From an uncultured Coprococcus sp. (GTDB taxonomy: Bacteria; Bacillota; Clostridia; Lachnospirales; Lachnospiraceae): a stretch of DNA of 34,054 nucleotides. The position numbers were made by a program, and so were the translations under genes. The stretch covers positions 1-34,054 of the forward strand of contig CANRQE010000022.1 in assembly GCA_947632705.1 (NCBI GenBank). Direction: 5' to 3'. The first letter of the stretch is position 1, and the number at the start of each line of letters is the position of its first letter. Shown here one piece after another: positions 8,924-18,035 of the stretch. The notes below the pieces were generated by a model. It had not been told where the DNA came from. It saw only the letters and a program-made list of their open reading frames with translations, and searched no databases.

Positions 8924-8952
8924 TTGACATGAACGGATTCAAATTATACAAT
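8924..8952 (+). promoter_or_regulatory. Sigma-A promoter of the AAA+ ATPase gene
   Basis: TTGACA (8924-8929), 17-bp spacer, TACAAT (8947-8952). The start codon at 9018 follows after about 65 nt. It is divergent from the hisA promoter; the two -35 boxes are 37 bp apart. Confidence 0.75.
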
Positions 8953-9017
8953 AGGTCTGTAAACAATATTTGAACACTTTGTTCTGACATATCGTAAAAA
9001 ATGAGGTGCTGATTGAT

Positions 9018-10475
9018 ATGAATTATTCTCTGAAAGCAGAAATTGAGAATTGCTATATATATGCAAATACCATTGACAATCATGGTTATGGAGCCGTCGG
9101 CTCCGGACTGTCCCTTCGGGAAATGCTGAAATTTGACATGCTGCAGTTTCTGGCGCACCTGTCAAGCAGCGACAGCCGGGAACTGGCGCTGGAGATCAGA
9201 TTCATCCGGGAATATCTCTCCTATCAGTTTACAACGGAAAAGCTCAGGGAATTTCGTTATAAACGTACGGTTGGAACTGATTTTACAATTACGCCGCCCC
9301 GTTCCCTGACCTATTTTGTGCAGGCTGATCTTGCCAATATGAAGCGGAATCCCGATGCGGTAAAACGCTCCAGGGATTATGTCAGGACCTTTAAGCTCCT
9401 GGGACAGGAATTCATCGCATGCAACCAGCACTCCAGCAATATGGAAGTAACGAATCTGACCAATTATTGCATGATGCTGGACAAATATCTGAAATCCATG
9501 AACCTGTATGCCAACGATCCAAGTCCGTTATTGGACAACTATAATGCTCTTCCAAAGGATAAAAATGCTGTAGATCATATACAATTCAGTCACAATTCCA
9601 AACAGGGCCCTGCAGGACAAAAGCAGACGCACCCGGGTTCTGCCCCGGCTCCGGCACAGGTTCCTGAAAAGGATGTTGACCAGTTGTTGGAGGAACTGAA
9701 TTCCATGACGGGACTGGAAAGCGTAAAACAGGATATCACGAATCTCGTCAATCTGCTCAAAATAAAAAAGCTGCGGGAAGAAAATGATATGAAACAGCCT
9801 TCCGTGTCCCTGCATCTGGTATTTTCAGGTAATCCCGGAACAGGCAAGACCACGGTTGCCCGGCTGTTAGCCGCAATATATAAGGGTCTGGACGTTCTGT
9901 CCCGCGGACAGCTGGTTGAGGTAGACCGCGGCGGACTGGTTGTAGGATACATCGGGCAGACAGCCGTTAAAACACAGGAAGTGATTGAATCAGCCCTGGG
10001 CGGCATTCTATTTATAGATGAAGCATATACCCTGACTGCAAACAAAGGCGACGGCGACTTTGGGCAGGAAGCAGTGGATACCCTGTTAAAAGCCATGGAA
10101 GATCACCGGGATGATCTGGTCGTGATCGTTGCGGGATATCCGGCTCTTATGGAAGAATTTCTGAACTCAAATCCGGGGCTCCGCTCCAGATTTAACAAAT
10201 ATATTACCTTTGAAGATTATACCGGTGACGAACTGATGGATATTTTTGAAGGGATGTGCAAAAAGCAGGACTATAAGCTGGATGAAGAAGCCTATGCCTA
10301 TGCAAAGGAATACTGGAAAGACCGCGCCATCCATCATGAGGAAAACTTTGCAAATGCAAGAGAGGTCCGTAATTATATGGAAAAAGCCATATCCAGACAG
10401 GCAACCCGTATCGTTTCCATGAAAGAAATTGATGTCAGGGCGTTGGAAACCCTGAAAAAAGAAGACCTGATATAA
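9018..10475 (+). CDS. CbbX/SpoVK-type AAA+ ATPase with helical N-terminal domain
   Basis: The 485-residue protein has two parts. Residues 1 to about 165 are helical; the stretch around 38-72 ([18 protein letters not shown] and on) resembles a TerB-like four-helix fold, which is a weak inference. A polar Pro/Gln linker (about 195-216) leads to a CbbX/SpoVK AAA+ module: Walker A GNPGTGKT (271-278), Walker B LFIDE (331-335), pore-loop region around YIGQTAVKT (311-319), sensor-1 region VVIVAGY, and arginines at 389 and 391 in GLRSRF as finger candidates. Such ATPases remodel protein partners as hexamers. The ATG at 9018 is preferred over the GTG at 9006 because GAGGTG at 9003-9008 is its ribosome site. 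The YesL-type gene follows after 42 bp. The client protein is unknown. Confidence 0.88.
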   Translation: MNYSLKAEIENCYIYANTIDNHGYGAVGSGLSLREMLKFDMLQFLAHLSSSDSRELALEIRFIREYLSYQFTTEKLREFRYKRTVGTDFTITPPRSLTYFVQADLANMKRNPDAVKRSRDYVRTFKLLGQEFIACNQHSSNMEVTNLTNYCMMLDKYLKSMNLYANDPSPLLDNYNALPKDKNAVDHIQFSHNSKQGPAGQKQTHPGSAPAPAQVPEKDVDQLLEELNSMTGLESVKQDITNLVNLLKIKKLREENDMKQPSVSLHLVFSGNPGTGKTTVARLLAAIYKGLDVLSRGQLVEVDRGGLVVGYIGQTAVKTQEVIESALGGILFIDEAYTLTANKGDGDFGQEAVDTLLKAMEDHRDDLVVIVAGYPALMEEFLNSNPGLRSRFNKYITFEDYTGDELMDIFEGMCKKQDYKLDEEAYAYAKEYWKDRAIHHEENFANAREVRNYMEKAISRQATRIVSMKEIDVRALETLKKEDLI

Positions 10476-10517
10476 AAGTGCACATGAAATGATTTTACAT
10501 TGAAAGAGGTATGAACA

Positions 10518-11381
10518 TTGGAAGGATTCTTTTCACCAAATAATATTTTATTCAGAATACTGAGCCGTATCTGTGATCTTTTTGTCCTGCATGTGCTCTG
10601 GGTCGTCTGCTCCATTCCGATCTTTACGATCGGCGCATCTACCACCGCCCTGTACTATACGGCTATGAAAAGCGTAAAACTGGAGGATGGCTATGTCGTA
10701 AAACGGTTTTTCAAAAGCTTTAAAGAAAATTTCAGACAATCAACCCTGATCTGGCTGATTATGCTTGTAATCGGCGCGTTTCTCGGCGTGGATCTGTATC
10801 TTTCCCTCATTTACAAAATGAAGCCGTTTATGCTGATATTCACTGTATTGCTTTGTGTATATCTGTTTATCCTGATCTATGTATTTCCGCTTCAGGCAAA
10901 ATTCGACAATAAAATATCCGTTACCATCCGGAATGCGTTTTTACTTTCCATTAAATACTTTCCATGGACCCTGCTTTTAGTGATTCTGGATCTGATGATT
11001 GCCTATCTGGTCTATCTTCTGCCGTTATTTATGATGGGAATGATGTTAATCGGTTCTTCCGTCTATGCTTACGGTACTGCTTTTATCTTCAATAAAGTGT
11101 TTAAACCCTATCTTCCGGAAGAAGCAACCGGAAGCAGCGATGAAGAGTTTCATATTAAAGAAGATGCCGATACAAATGACGACAGCCCGGCCGAAGATTC
11201 TGCACAAGCAAAGAAAACGGAACCGGAAGCGGATCAGCCACAGGAGGAAAATGAAGCGGAACCTTCCGCAGGAACAGACAAACCTACATCTGACACCCCT
11301 CCCCGAAAGCTTTCCATGGCGGACAAGGTGAACAGTGTTGCTTCATATAAAAAACAAAACGAAGAAAAAGGCAGGGATTAA
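10518..11381 (+). CDS. YesL/DUF624 family membrane protein with acidic tail
   Basis: The start is the TTG at 10518: AAAGAGG sits 8 bp before it and MEGFF at the N-terminus is typical of the family. About five membrane helices occupy residues 20 to 190 (LFVLHVLWVVCSIPI, LIWLIMLVIGAFLGV, FMLIFTVLLCVYLFILIYVF and two more). The last 85 or so residues are a hydrophilic acidic tail rich in Glu, Asp, Pro and Ser, ending with a short basic stretch. DUF624 proteins are often linked to carbohydrate ABC transporters, but no transporter lies here; the neighbour is an AAA+ ATPase. The stop codon lies in the loop of a bidirectional terminator shared with comF. Function is unknown. Confidence 0.85.
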   Translation: MEGFFSPNNILFRILSRICDLFVLHVLWVVCSIPIFTIGASTTALYYTAMKSVKLEDGYVVKRFFKSFKENFRQSTLIWLIMLVIGAFLGVDLYLSLIYKMKPFMLIFTVLLCVYLFILIYVFPLQAKFDNKISVTIRNAFLLSIKYFPWTLLLVILDLMIAYLVYLLPLFMMGMMLIGSSVYAYGTAFIFNKVFKPYLPEEATGSSDEEFHIKEDADTNDDSPAEDSAQAKKTEPEADQPQEENEAEPSAGTDKPTSDTPPRKLSMADKVNSVASYKKQNEEKGRD

Positions 11382-11393
11382 TCCCTGCCTTTT
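11365..11393. terminator. Bidirectional terminator containing both convergent stop codons
   Basis: GGCAGGGA (11370-11377) and TCCCTGCC (11382-11389) form an 8-bp stem around the loop TTAA. AAAAA on the left (11365-11369) and TTTT on the right (11390-11393) supply a U-tract for each strand. The loop holds the TAA of the DUF624 gene (11379-11381) and of comF (11380-11378). Confidence 0.9.
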
Positions 11394-12088
11394 CCAATAC
11401 AGACTGTCGCAAAATATACCGCCTCCACTCCTGCCTGCAGCAGCAGTTCCGTACAGACCTCTATCGTGATTCCTGTCGTATAGATATCATCAATCAGCAA
11501 AATATTTCTACAGCCCTGCGGCAACGGTCCCACCGAAACAGACCGCCGGATATTATTTGCCCGCTCCACATTGTTCAATTCCTTTTGCGGAGTTGTAGGC
11601 TCTGTCCGCTTTAATAATGCGGTATGGACAGGCAGACCCGTCTGCTTTCCCACTTTCTTTGCAAGAATCGCCGCCTGATTAAATCCCCGCAGCCTTTCCT
11701 TTTTCCGATACATCGGCACCGGAACAATTCCGGATATATCCATCTGATTCAAATACGGTTTTATTTTCTTTACAATCTCCATACTGTAAAAATCACAGTA
11801 TTCCCTTTTATTCTGATATTTGACAGCCAGCACACTGCTTTTGACAGGCTCAATATAATTAAATACCGGAAACCCTTTTTGAAAGCTTTTGGCATACTTC
11901 CGGCAGTCGCTGCAATACGCATCCTCCCATGCGTCCGTTTCTTTTCCGCACCGCATACAGCAGGGTTCCTCCACATAGGGAAGTCCCTGATGACTCCTGC
12001 AGATCAATCCGGCTCCCTGCGGAAGCACGGCGTCACATACAGGACATCTTCTCGGATAGAGAAGATCCAGAAATGCATCTGTAATCAC
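11378..12088 (-). CDS. comF: ComF family phosphoribosyltransferase-like protein
   Basis: The N-terminus has two CxxC pairs plus further cysteines (CPVC near 15-18, CMRC, CSDC), the usual ComF zinc ribbon. The C-terminal half is a type I phosphoribosyltransferase fold with the PRPP loop in NILLIDDIYTTG (about 195-206). ComF proteins take part in DNA uptake during competence, working with helicases on imported single strands, though many non-competent Clostridia keep them. The GTG start overlaps the recD2 stop by 4 bp (GTGA) and lies two bases after GAGGAG, so translation is coupled. Length (236) is normal. Confidence 0.93.
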   Translation of the reverse strand: MITDAFLDLLYPRRCPVCDAVLPQGAGLICRSHQGLPYVEEPCCMRCGKETDAWEDAYCSDCRKYAKSFQKGFPVFNYIEPVKSSVLAVKYQNKREYCDFYSMEIVKKIKPYLNQMDISGIVPVPMYRKKERLRGFNQAAILAKKVGKQTGLPVHTALLKRTEPTTPQKELNNVERANNIRRSVSVGPLPQGCRNILLIDDIYTTGITIEVCTELLLQAGVEAVYFATVCIGKGRD

Positions 12089-14388
12089 GGCTCCTCAACT
12101 CCTCTGATTTCTCTGATACGTCGGGCAAAGGTAGTAAACCGCTTCTGTTCCGATATATTGTCTATCATCGCGCCAAGCATAGAAAGATTACCGACAATGA
12201 CCACTCCCATCTTTGCTCTTGTAATTGCAGTATATAACAGATTTCTCGTCAGAAGCTTTGCAGGGCCGTTCCATAACGGAAGAATGACAACCGGGTACTC
12301 GCTTCCCTGCGCTTTATGTATTGTAATGGCATACGCATGTTCCAGTTCGTCCAGCTGGCTGTACGGATACGATACCAGCCTGCCGTCTTCAAATTCTACG
12401 ACCACTTTCTGATCGAAATCATCAATTTCCTTTATGCAGCCGACATCTCCGTTAAAAACCCCGATTCCTTCTTCCCGGATAAACCGTCCATTCTCTTCCA
12501 TGATCTTCCATTCCAGCTTATAATTATTCCGTATCTGCATCACCTTGTCATGTTGTCTGAAAATGATATCCCCTCTTTCCCGTTCCGGCTTCTGACCGGT
12601 TCCGGGATTTAAGATTTCCTGCAGTTTCTGATTCAGATTCTCCACTCCCAGCTCATATTTCCGCATTGGAGTCAATACCTGAATGCTCATGGCGTCTACG
12701 CCAAAATATTCCGGCAGTTTTTTTGTAATCAGGCGTTCCAGCTCCGCAATGATATCGGCGGACCGGCTTCTTGGTATGTAGAAAAAATCTTGACCGGTAT
12801 TTTTAATCTCCGGATGCTTCCCTGCATGTATCATATGAGCGTTTGTAATAATATCACTGCCCTGTCCCTGCCGGAAAATCTTATCCAGCACCGTAACGGA
12901 AAATACGTTTGAGGCAATGATGTCCTTCAGTACATTCCCCGGCCCCACTGACGGAAGCTGATTGGAATCACCTACCAGAATCAGTCTGGTTCCCGGCATA
13001 ACCGCCTGCAGCAGATTATAAAAGATCCCGCTGTCCACCATAGACATCTCATCGATGATAATCACATCCGTCTCCAGCGGATTGGACGCATTTCTCAAAA
13101 AACGGTAAGCAGGTTCCTCCCCATCACTGACTGCCCCTCCGGTCAGTTCCAGCATTCTATGAATCGTCTGCGCCGTATATCCGGTTGCCTCCGTAATACG
13201 CTTCGCCGCTCTTCCCGTTGGTGCAGCAAGCATGATACTTTTTTTCATACTCTCAAAAACCCTGATCAATGCATGGATTGTAGTGGTCTTACCTGTTCCG
13301 GGGCCGCCTGTAATGACTGTAACGCCATGTCCAACCGCCTGCATAATCGCCTGTCTCTGTTTCTCATCCAGAGAAAATTCTTCCCCGATTGCCGATATCG
13401 GATGGATACGGTCAAATGCCACCGTCCGGTCAGACATTTTTATATCCAGATTACACAGCAGTCTGGCAGAATTCATTTCCAGAAAATAATTCGCGGCCGT
13501 ATAGACCGCCGTCACCTGCTCTGCCTCTGCATTACCCGTTTCTCCGTCCGGCTGTACAGCTTCCTGCATCTGCTTAACAACGATCTTTCCGGACATCTGA
13601 AGCTCTATCATCTGATTCGCAACAGATTCTTCCAATACTTCGTCAAATGGCGCAGTCACTTCCGTCAGAAGAGAACAGGTCTTTTGTACCAGCATCTGCT
13701 TTGGCAGATACATATGGCCCAGACGGTTTGTGCCCGAAAGTGTATATAAAACCGCTGCTCTGACGCGAAAATCCGAATCCCTGCTGATTCCGATTTTTTC
13801 TGCGATTTCATCCGCCGTCTTAAATCCGATGCCTGCTATATCCTCCGCAACCTTATAAGGATTCGTGCGGATGATCTCATACATATTATTTCCGTATTCA
13901 TTGAAAATCCTGACTGCAAGATTGACCGATATCCCATACCCCGTCAGAAAGATAACTGCATCCTGCATTTCTTTCTTTTCATTGTATGAAATTGCAATTT
14001 CCCTTGCTTTTCTTTCAGATATTCCCTTGATCTCAGCCAGTCGCTCCGGCTCCTCCTCAAGGATTCTAAGGGAATCTGTTTTGAACTTCCTGACAATGCG
14101 TTTTGCCAGTGCCTCCCCTACGCCTTTAATAATTCCGGAGCCCAGATAACGCTCGATACTGATACTATCTTCCGGCATTTTGATTTCACATGAACTGAAT
14201 TTGAATTGAAGATCATATTGAGGATGCGTAACATATTCACCCTCTGCAGATATATAGATCCCTTCACTGACCCCGTGAAGGGTGCCCACAAAAATGTCTT
14301 CGCCGTCTTCACTGTTTACAGTAAAAACGGCGTATCCATTTTCTTCATTTTTAAAGATTACTTTTTCGATGCAGCCTTCTTTTACCAC
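12085..14388 (-). CDS. recD2: RecD2-type ATP-dependent 5'-3' DNA helicase
   Basis: 767 residues, full length for RecD2, the RecBC-independent form with a long N-terminal extension. The N-terminal part (about 80-200) carries helix-hairpin-helix-like repeats (GVGEALAKRI, GISERKAREI, GIGFKTADEI). The superfamily 1 motor has Walker A GGPGTGKT (361-368), Walker B VIIIDEMSMVD, GDSNQLPSVGPG (motif III) and a C-terminal motif VI in YTAITRAK preceded by ITIHKAQGSEY. It unwinds DNA in repair and recombination. The start is a GTG with AGGAG eight bases upstream; the ATG overlapping it is out of frame. It sits between mreB (21 bp upstream) and comF (overlapping), in a likely operon. Confidence 0.95.
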   Translation of the reverse strand: MVKEGCIEKVIFKNEENGYAVFTVNSEDGEDIFVGTLHGVSEGIYISAEGEYVTHPQYDLQFKFSSCEIKMPEDSISIERYLGSGIIKGVGEALAKRIVRKFKTDSLRILEEEPERLAEIKGISERKAREIAISYNEKKEMQDAVIFLTGYGISVNLAVRIFNEYGNNMYEIIRTNPYKVAEDIAGIGFKTADEIAEKIGISRDSDFRVRAAVLYTLSGTNRLGHMYLPKQMLVQKTCSLLTEVTAPFDEVLEESVANQMIELQMSGKIVVKQMQEAVQPDGETGNAEAEQVTAVYTAANYFLEMNSARLLCNLDIKMSDRTVAFDRIHPISAIGEEFSLDEKQRQAIMQAVGHGVTVITGGPGTGKTTTIHALIRVFESMKKSIMLAAPTGRAAKRITEATGYTAQTIHRMLELTGGAVSDGEEPAYRFLRNASNPLETDVIIIDEMSMVDSGIFYNLLQAVMPGTRLILVGDSNQLPSVGPGNVLKDIIASNVFSVTVLDKIFRQGQGSDIITNAHMIHAGKHPEIKNTGQDFFYIPRSRSADIIAELERLITKKLPEYFGVDAMSIQVLTPMRKYELGVENLNQKLQEILNPGTGQKPERERGDIIFRQHDKVMQIRNNYKLEWKIMEENGRFIREEGIGVFNGDVGCIKEIDDFDQKVVVEFEDGRLVSYPYSQLDELEHAYAITIHKAQGSEYPVVILPLWNGPAKLLTRNLLYTAITRAKMGVVIVGNLSMLGAMIDNISEQKRFTTFARRIREIRGVEEP

Positions 14389-14409
14389 ATGCTTTCTCCT
14401 GACTGGAAA

Positions 14410-15402
14410 TTATTCTTTTCTTGTACTAAGTAATTCAATATATTTTCCGGTTCCGATTGCAACTGCACGAAGCGGATCCTCCGCCGTCATTGTCGTAATG
14501 CCTGTTTTTTCCTCCAGAAGCTCCTCCAAACCGTGAAGCAGCGAACCGCCGCCCGTCAGTACAATTCCCCGGTCTGCAATATCGGCCGCCAGCTCAGGAG
14601 GCGTCCGCTCCAGAACAGAATGTACCGCTTCACAAATCTGGGATGCCGGTTCTCTCAAGGCTTCCTCTGTCTCATCAGATGTAACCGTAACCGTCTTCGG
14701 AAGACCCGTTACAAGATTTCTTCCTCTGATATCCAATGTAATATTCTCCGGTCTCCGATAACAGGTTCCTATCTTAATCTTGATTTCTTCAGCTGTCCGC
14801 TCTCCGATCAGGAGATTATGCTTCTTCCTCATGAACCTGACGATGGCCTCGTCAAAATCATCGCCTGCCACCTTAATGGAAGCGCTGACTACCGGACCGC
14901 CCAGCGAAATAACCGCAATATCCGCCGTACCGCCGCCGATATCCACAATCATATTTCCACACGGTCTGTATATATCGATTCCTGCGCCGATTGCGGCTGC
15001 CACCGGCTCTTCTATAATGGAAACGTCTCTGGCACCTGCCGTATAGGTCGCATCCTCAACCGCTTTCTTTTCTACCTCCGTAACCTGAGAAGGCACACAT
15101 ACACTGATACGGGGACGTCTTCCAAAATAACTTCTTCCAACCGCCTTCTGGATAAAATACTTTAACATCTTTTCTGTTATCGTATAATCAGAAATGACCC
15201 CCTGCCGAAGCGGACGGATTGCCACAATGTTCCCGGGGGTTCTCCCCAGCATCAGTCTGGCTTCCTCACCGATCGCTACAATCTTATTCGTATCTCTGTC
15301 ATATGCAACTACAGACGGTTCCTTCAGTACTACGCCCTTTCCCTTTACATACACCAGTATACTGGCGGTCCCTAAATCTATACCAATATCCGAGCTTGCC
15401 AT
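14410..15402 (-). CDS. mreB: MreB/Mbl family actin-like rod-shape protein
   Basis: 330 residues with the actin/Hsp70 ATPase motifs: phosphate-1 DIGIDLGTASILVYV at the N-terminus, IIEEPVAAAIGAG, phosphate-2 VDIGGGTADIAV and the adenosine motif VLTGGGSLLHGLEE near 285. MreB filaments under the membrane guide lateral wall synthesis. No mreC, mreD or rodA is next to it, so it may be an Mbl or MreBH-like paralogue; the sequence alone does not settle which. GGGAG precedes the ATG. It lies 21 bp after the PAS/GAF sensor gene and 21 bp before recD2, with no terminator on either side. Confidence 0.93.
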   Translation of the reverse strand: MASSDIGIDLGTASILVYVKGKGVVLKEPSVVAYDRDTNKIVAIGEEARLMLGRTPGNIVAIRPLRQGVISDYTITEKMLKYFIQKAVGRSYFGRRPRISVCVPSQVTEVEKKAVEDATYTAGARDVSIIEEPVAAAIGAGIDIYRPCGNMIVDIGGGTADIAVISLGGPVVSASIKVAGDDFDEAIVRFMRKKHNLLIGERTAEEIKIKIGTCYRRPENITLDIRGRNLVTGLPKTVTVTSDETEEALREPASQICEAVHSVLERTPPELAADIADRGIVLTGGGSLLHGLEELLEEKTGITTMTAEDPLRAVAIGTGKYIELLSTRKE

Positions 15403-15423
15403 GTTCGTCTCCCTTCCATGCTG

Positions 15424-17913
15424 CTATTCCTGTACATCTCTTAATATTACTAAAGAAGCATTCCTTCCGTCAAGCCATTTCATGCTTACTTCTGACAAAT
15501 CCATAATTTTATCAAACTGTCTGATGTAGCTTCTCCATGTCACTTCTTTTCTCTCCGGTAAAAAAGGATTCTGCACAACTCCGATTCCCTTGAACCTGTC
15601 ATTCAGATCCCGGATCAGCGTCTTACTGTCCTTTCCCGTAAAATCATATCCCAGCATAGTATTTAACGGCTGGTTTGAAAACAAAACTTCTCCAGTTTCG
15701 GCATCTCTTATAAATATACCCACTTTTACATAATTATATGTATCGATGAGCAGCTTGTTGATCGTACGGATATTTCCGTCACCCTCAAGTCTGGCCAGAC
15801 TGCCCTGTAAAACATTCCGGATATCTATGGAAAATTCCAGATCGTCCTCCGACCATATTTTGTTATTGACTGTACTTGCCATTACCACATAACCGCTGAT
15901 CAGATCATTAACCTTAATCGGGCTTGCAAAAAAGCTCTGTACCGGGCTGTCATTCACAATCTGCTGAAAGGCTTTATTCGGATGCCTGTCATCTACCAGT
16001 ATATATTCTACATCCTTCACATATTCATACGGTATACGCGTATTTCCAATCTGCCACTCTACAATATATTCTTCAGCAGACATGGACTGTCCGGCCGACC
16101 AGATATAGCTGCACTCATAATGCCGCCCTTCCTTTTTGGAATAGACGGCCATAACGTCAATTCCAAGATATTCACCGGTCTGCTTCATAATCGCAGTAAT
16201 ACCGGAGTTACTGTCATCATCCATTGCATTTAACGCATCTGTCAGAATCTTCTGCCGTCTGATCTTTTCTTCGAGAAGCATCTCCACGGATTTGCTCCTG
16301 CTTGCCTCTTTGGCAAGAATCTTGGAGTTATAACTGTACTCGGATAAAAATGTACACATCTTCCACTGGGTCTTATAAATACTCCTCAGTCTCTTTTCAT
16401 CCTCTTTGTCATATGCGCATAAAATCCAGGTTGCAATATGCTTGCCGCCAATTACGACAGGGGCCCCGGAAATTCTGCTTTCCGATATACCGTCATCCAT
16501 CTCCATAACAATCGGCACATTATTTTGAAGAATCACTTCATTCAATTTAACAAAGATATCCTTATACTGCGGCTTTTCGAACAGATCGTAGAACGCGCCG
16601 ATATGCTGCGGCGGACCTGACGGTTCGACCAGCTGTTTTCCGTCCGGAGTAATCAGGGCAGAATACAACTGACACATTTCGGCAAATCCCTTTACCAGTG
16701 TCGCCCATTTATCATAATCGACATACTCGGCCTTTTCGTCATCCCGCTCCACATTGTTATTCATAATATAGGAAATCTTATCCTCATATTTTCTTCTTGC
16801 TTCAACAACACTGTGCTCCAGATTCTTCTGATCGGTAATATCCGTCACCATGAATTCTACCGTATAAGAAGCGTCCACCACCTGAGCAATGCTGCTTTGT
16901 GCCTTTACCCACCGGATCTTGCCGCTGTCGTCTACAATCCGGTATTCCTCCTCAAAATCCGATTTTCCGGAACGGATCGCGCTTCTTGTACTCATCAGCA
17001 CGCGGTTTCTGTCCTGTGGATGAATATAATCCTCAATCAGCTTATTTCCGGCCCGCAAGGCCTCCACGTTGATTCCCATGGTTTTCGCATTCGGTGTGAT
17101 ATATTTATAATGGGCTTTGCCGTTTTCAATCTGAAGTACGACCACAAAACTTTTAATCTTATTCATAACGGACATGATGTATGAATGCTGTTCTTCATCC
17201 GCAGAAGGCTGCCGGTTTCTGATAAACAGAAATTCCACCCCGTCTACCTCTCCCTGCGCGGTCCTTACCATATGACATTTTAAGGTCATCGGACTGATAG
17301 AGTTATTGGCGGCAACCAGCCTTGCCTGCATCTCAAAATCCTCGCTGCCAGTATCCTTTGCCTTATATAAATGTCCGACCAGAATATCATAATCACTTTT
17401 AACCAGAAGATCATTCAGTCTGATATCCCCCTTATAAAATCCGCCTTCCGTATACCCGTATTCCGTTATATTTTTCGAAACATACCGGGTACGCCAGCTT
17501 CCGTCCGGTCTGTACAGATAGAGAGCCACTACTCCGATATGGTTGATCATGCGTTCCAGACTGACGCTTCCGATCGATACATCTGACCTGAGCTCAAACA
17601 AAACAATATATGCCTTTTTATTGTTATATTCAAACTGATTGACAAATCCGCTGACGACGTATTTATCCTTTTTATCAACAGTCAGCAGCAGTCTGTGCCA
17701 GATTATGGATTTTCTGCTCTCAAGCGTCGGCCAGAATTCATCACTGGACATAAATTTATCAGGCTCCATTGATATGGATGTGATCTGATTCCCGATGATT
17801 TTCACAGCAACATTGTTGATGCTTAAAATCTCTCCATCTTCGCAAAAAATAACGGCAGGATACTCAATATGACTTAAAAAATCTGTATAACTGCTTATTT
17901 TACTGATTTCCAC
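15424..17913 (-). CDS. Multi-PAS/GAF cytosolic sensor protein without recognisable output domain
   Basis: 829 residues, no signal peptide or membrane helix. From the N-terminus: a PAS-like domain (about 10-110), a second (about 125-235), a clear PAS_3-type domain with EEYRIVDDSGKIRWVKA (about 255-370) ending VTDITDQK, a region resembling a PocR-type sensory domain (about 395-535; MCQLYSALITPDGKQLVEPS), a coiled segment, a GAF-like domain (about 555-710) and a last PAS-like domain to the C-terminus. No HisKA, HATPase, GGDEF, EAL, phosphatase or DNA-binding domain is visible, although the architecture resembles Lachnospiraceae sensors that normally carry one. GTG start with GAGGG seven bases upstream. 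It heads the run with mreB, recD2 and comF. Its partner is unknown. Confidence 0.8.
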   Translation of the reverse strand: MEISKISSYTDFLSHIEYPAVIFCEDGEILSINNVAVKIIGNQITSISMEPDKFMSSDEFWPTLESRKSIIWHRLLLTVDKKDKYVVSGFVNQFEYNNKKAYIVLFELRSDVSIGSVSLERMINHIGVVALYLYRPDGSWRTRYVSKNITEYGYTEGGFYKGDIRLNDLLVKSDYDILVGHLYKAKDTGSEDFEMQARLVAANNSISPMTLKCHMVRTAQGEVDGVEFLFIRNRQPSADEEQHSYIMSVMNKIKSFVVVLQIENGKAHYKYITPNAKTMGINVEALRAGNKLIEDYIHPQDRNRVLMSTRSAIRSGKSDFEEEYRIVDDSGKIRWVKAQSSIAQVVDASYTVEFMVTDITDQKNLEHSVVEARRKYEDKISYIMNNNVERDDEKAEYVDYDKWATLVKGFAEMCQLYSALITPDGKQLVEPSGPPQHIGAFYDLFEKPQYKDIFVKLNEVILQNNVPIVMEMDDGISESRISGAPVVIGGKHIATWILCAYDKEDEKRLRSIYKTQWKMCTFLSEYSYNSKILAKEASRSKSVEMLLEEKIRRQKILTDALNAMDDDSNSGITAIMKQTGEYLGIDVMAVYSKKEGRHYECSYIWSAGQSMSAEEYIVEWQIGNTRIPYEYVKDVEYILVDDRHPNKAFQQIVNDSPVQSFFASPIKVNDLISGYVVMASTVNNKIWSEDDLEFSIDIRNVLQGSLARLEGDGNIRTINKLLIDTYNYVKVGIFIRDAETGEVLFSNQPLNTMLGYDFTGKDSKTLIRDLNDRFKGIGVVQNPFLPERKEVTWRSYIRQFDKIMDLSEVSMKWLDGRNASLVILRDVQE

Positions 17914-17973
17914 GTATTTCCCTCTTTCTTATCCGTACTATATATACGCTTTGTACTGTCTCCCCCTATAGAC

Positions 17974-18016
17974 ACATAAAACTTTTCCGCGTATCACACA
18001 CAGAAAAGTTTTATGT
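17974..18016 (-). terminator. Perfect 14-bp hairpin after the DivIVA-like gene
   Basis: ACATAAAACTTTTC (17974-17987) pairs exactly with GAAAAGTTTTATGT (18003-18016) around 15 nt, 20 bp after the stop at 18036. The stem is AT-rich and no separate U-tract follows; terminator or processing site. Confidence 0.5.
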
Positions 18017-18035
18017 AGTAAGCATATCATATCAT

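Noticed and set aside
12085..15402. mreB-recD2-comF as a competence or novel repair island
   Set aside because: Each gene is a common chromosomal gene of normal length, and no competence pilus or nuclease gene is nearby; the tight spacing alone does not support a special system.
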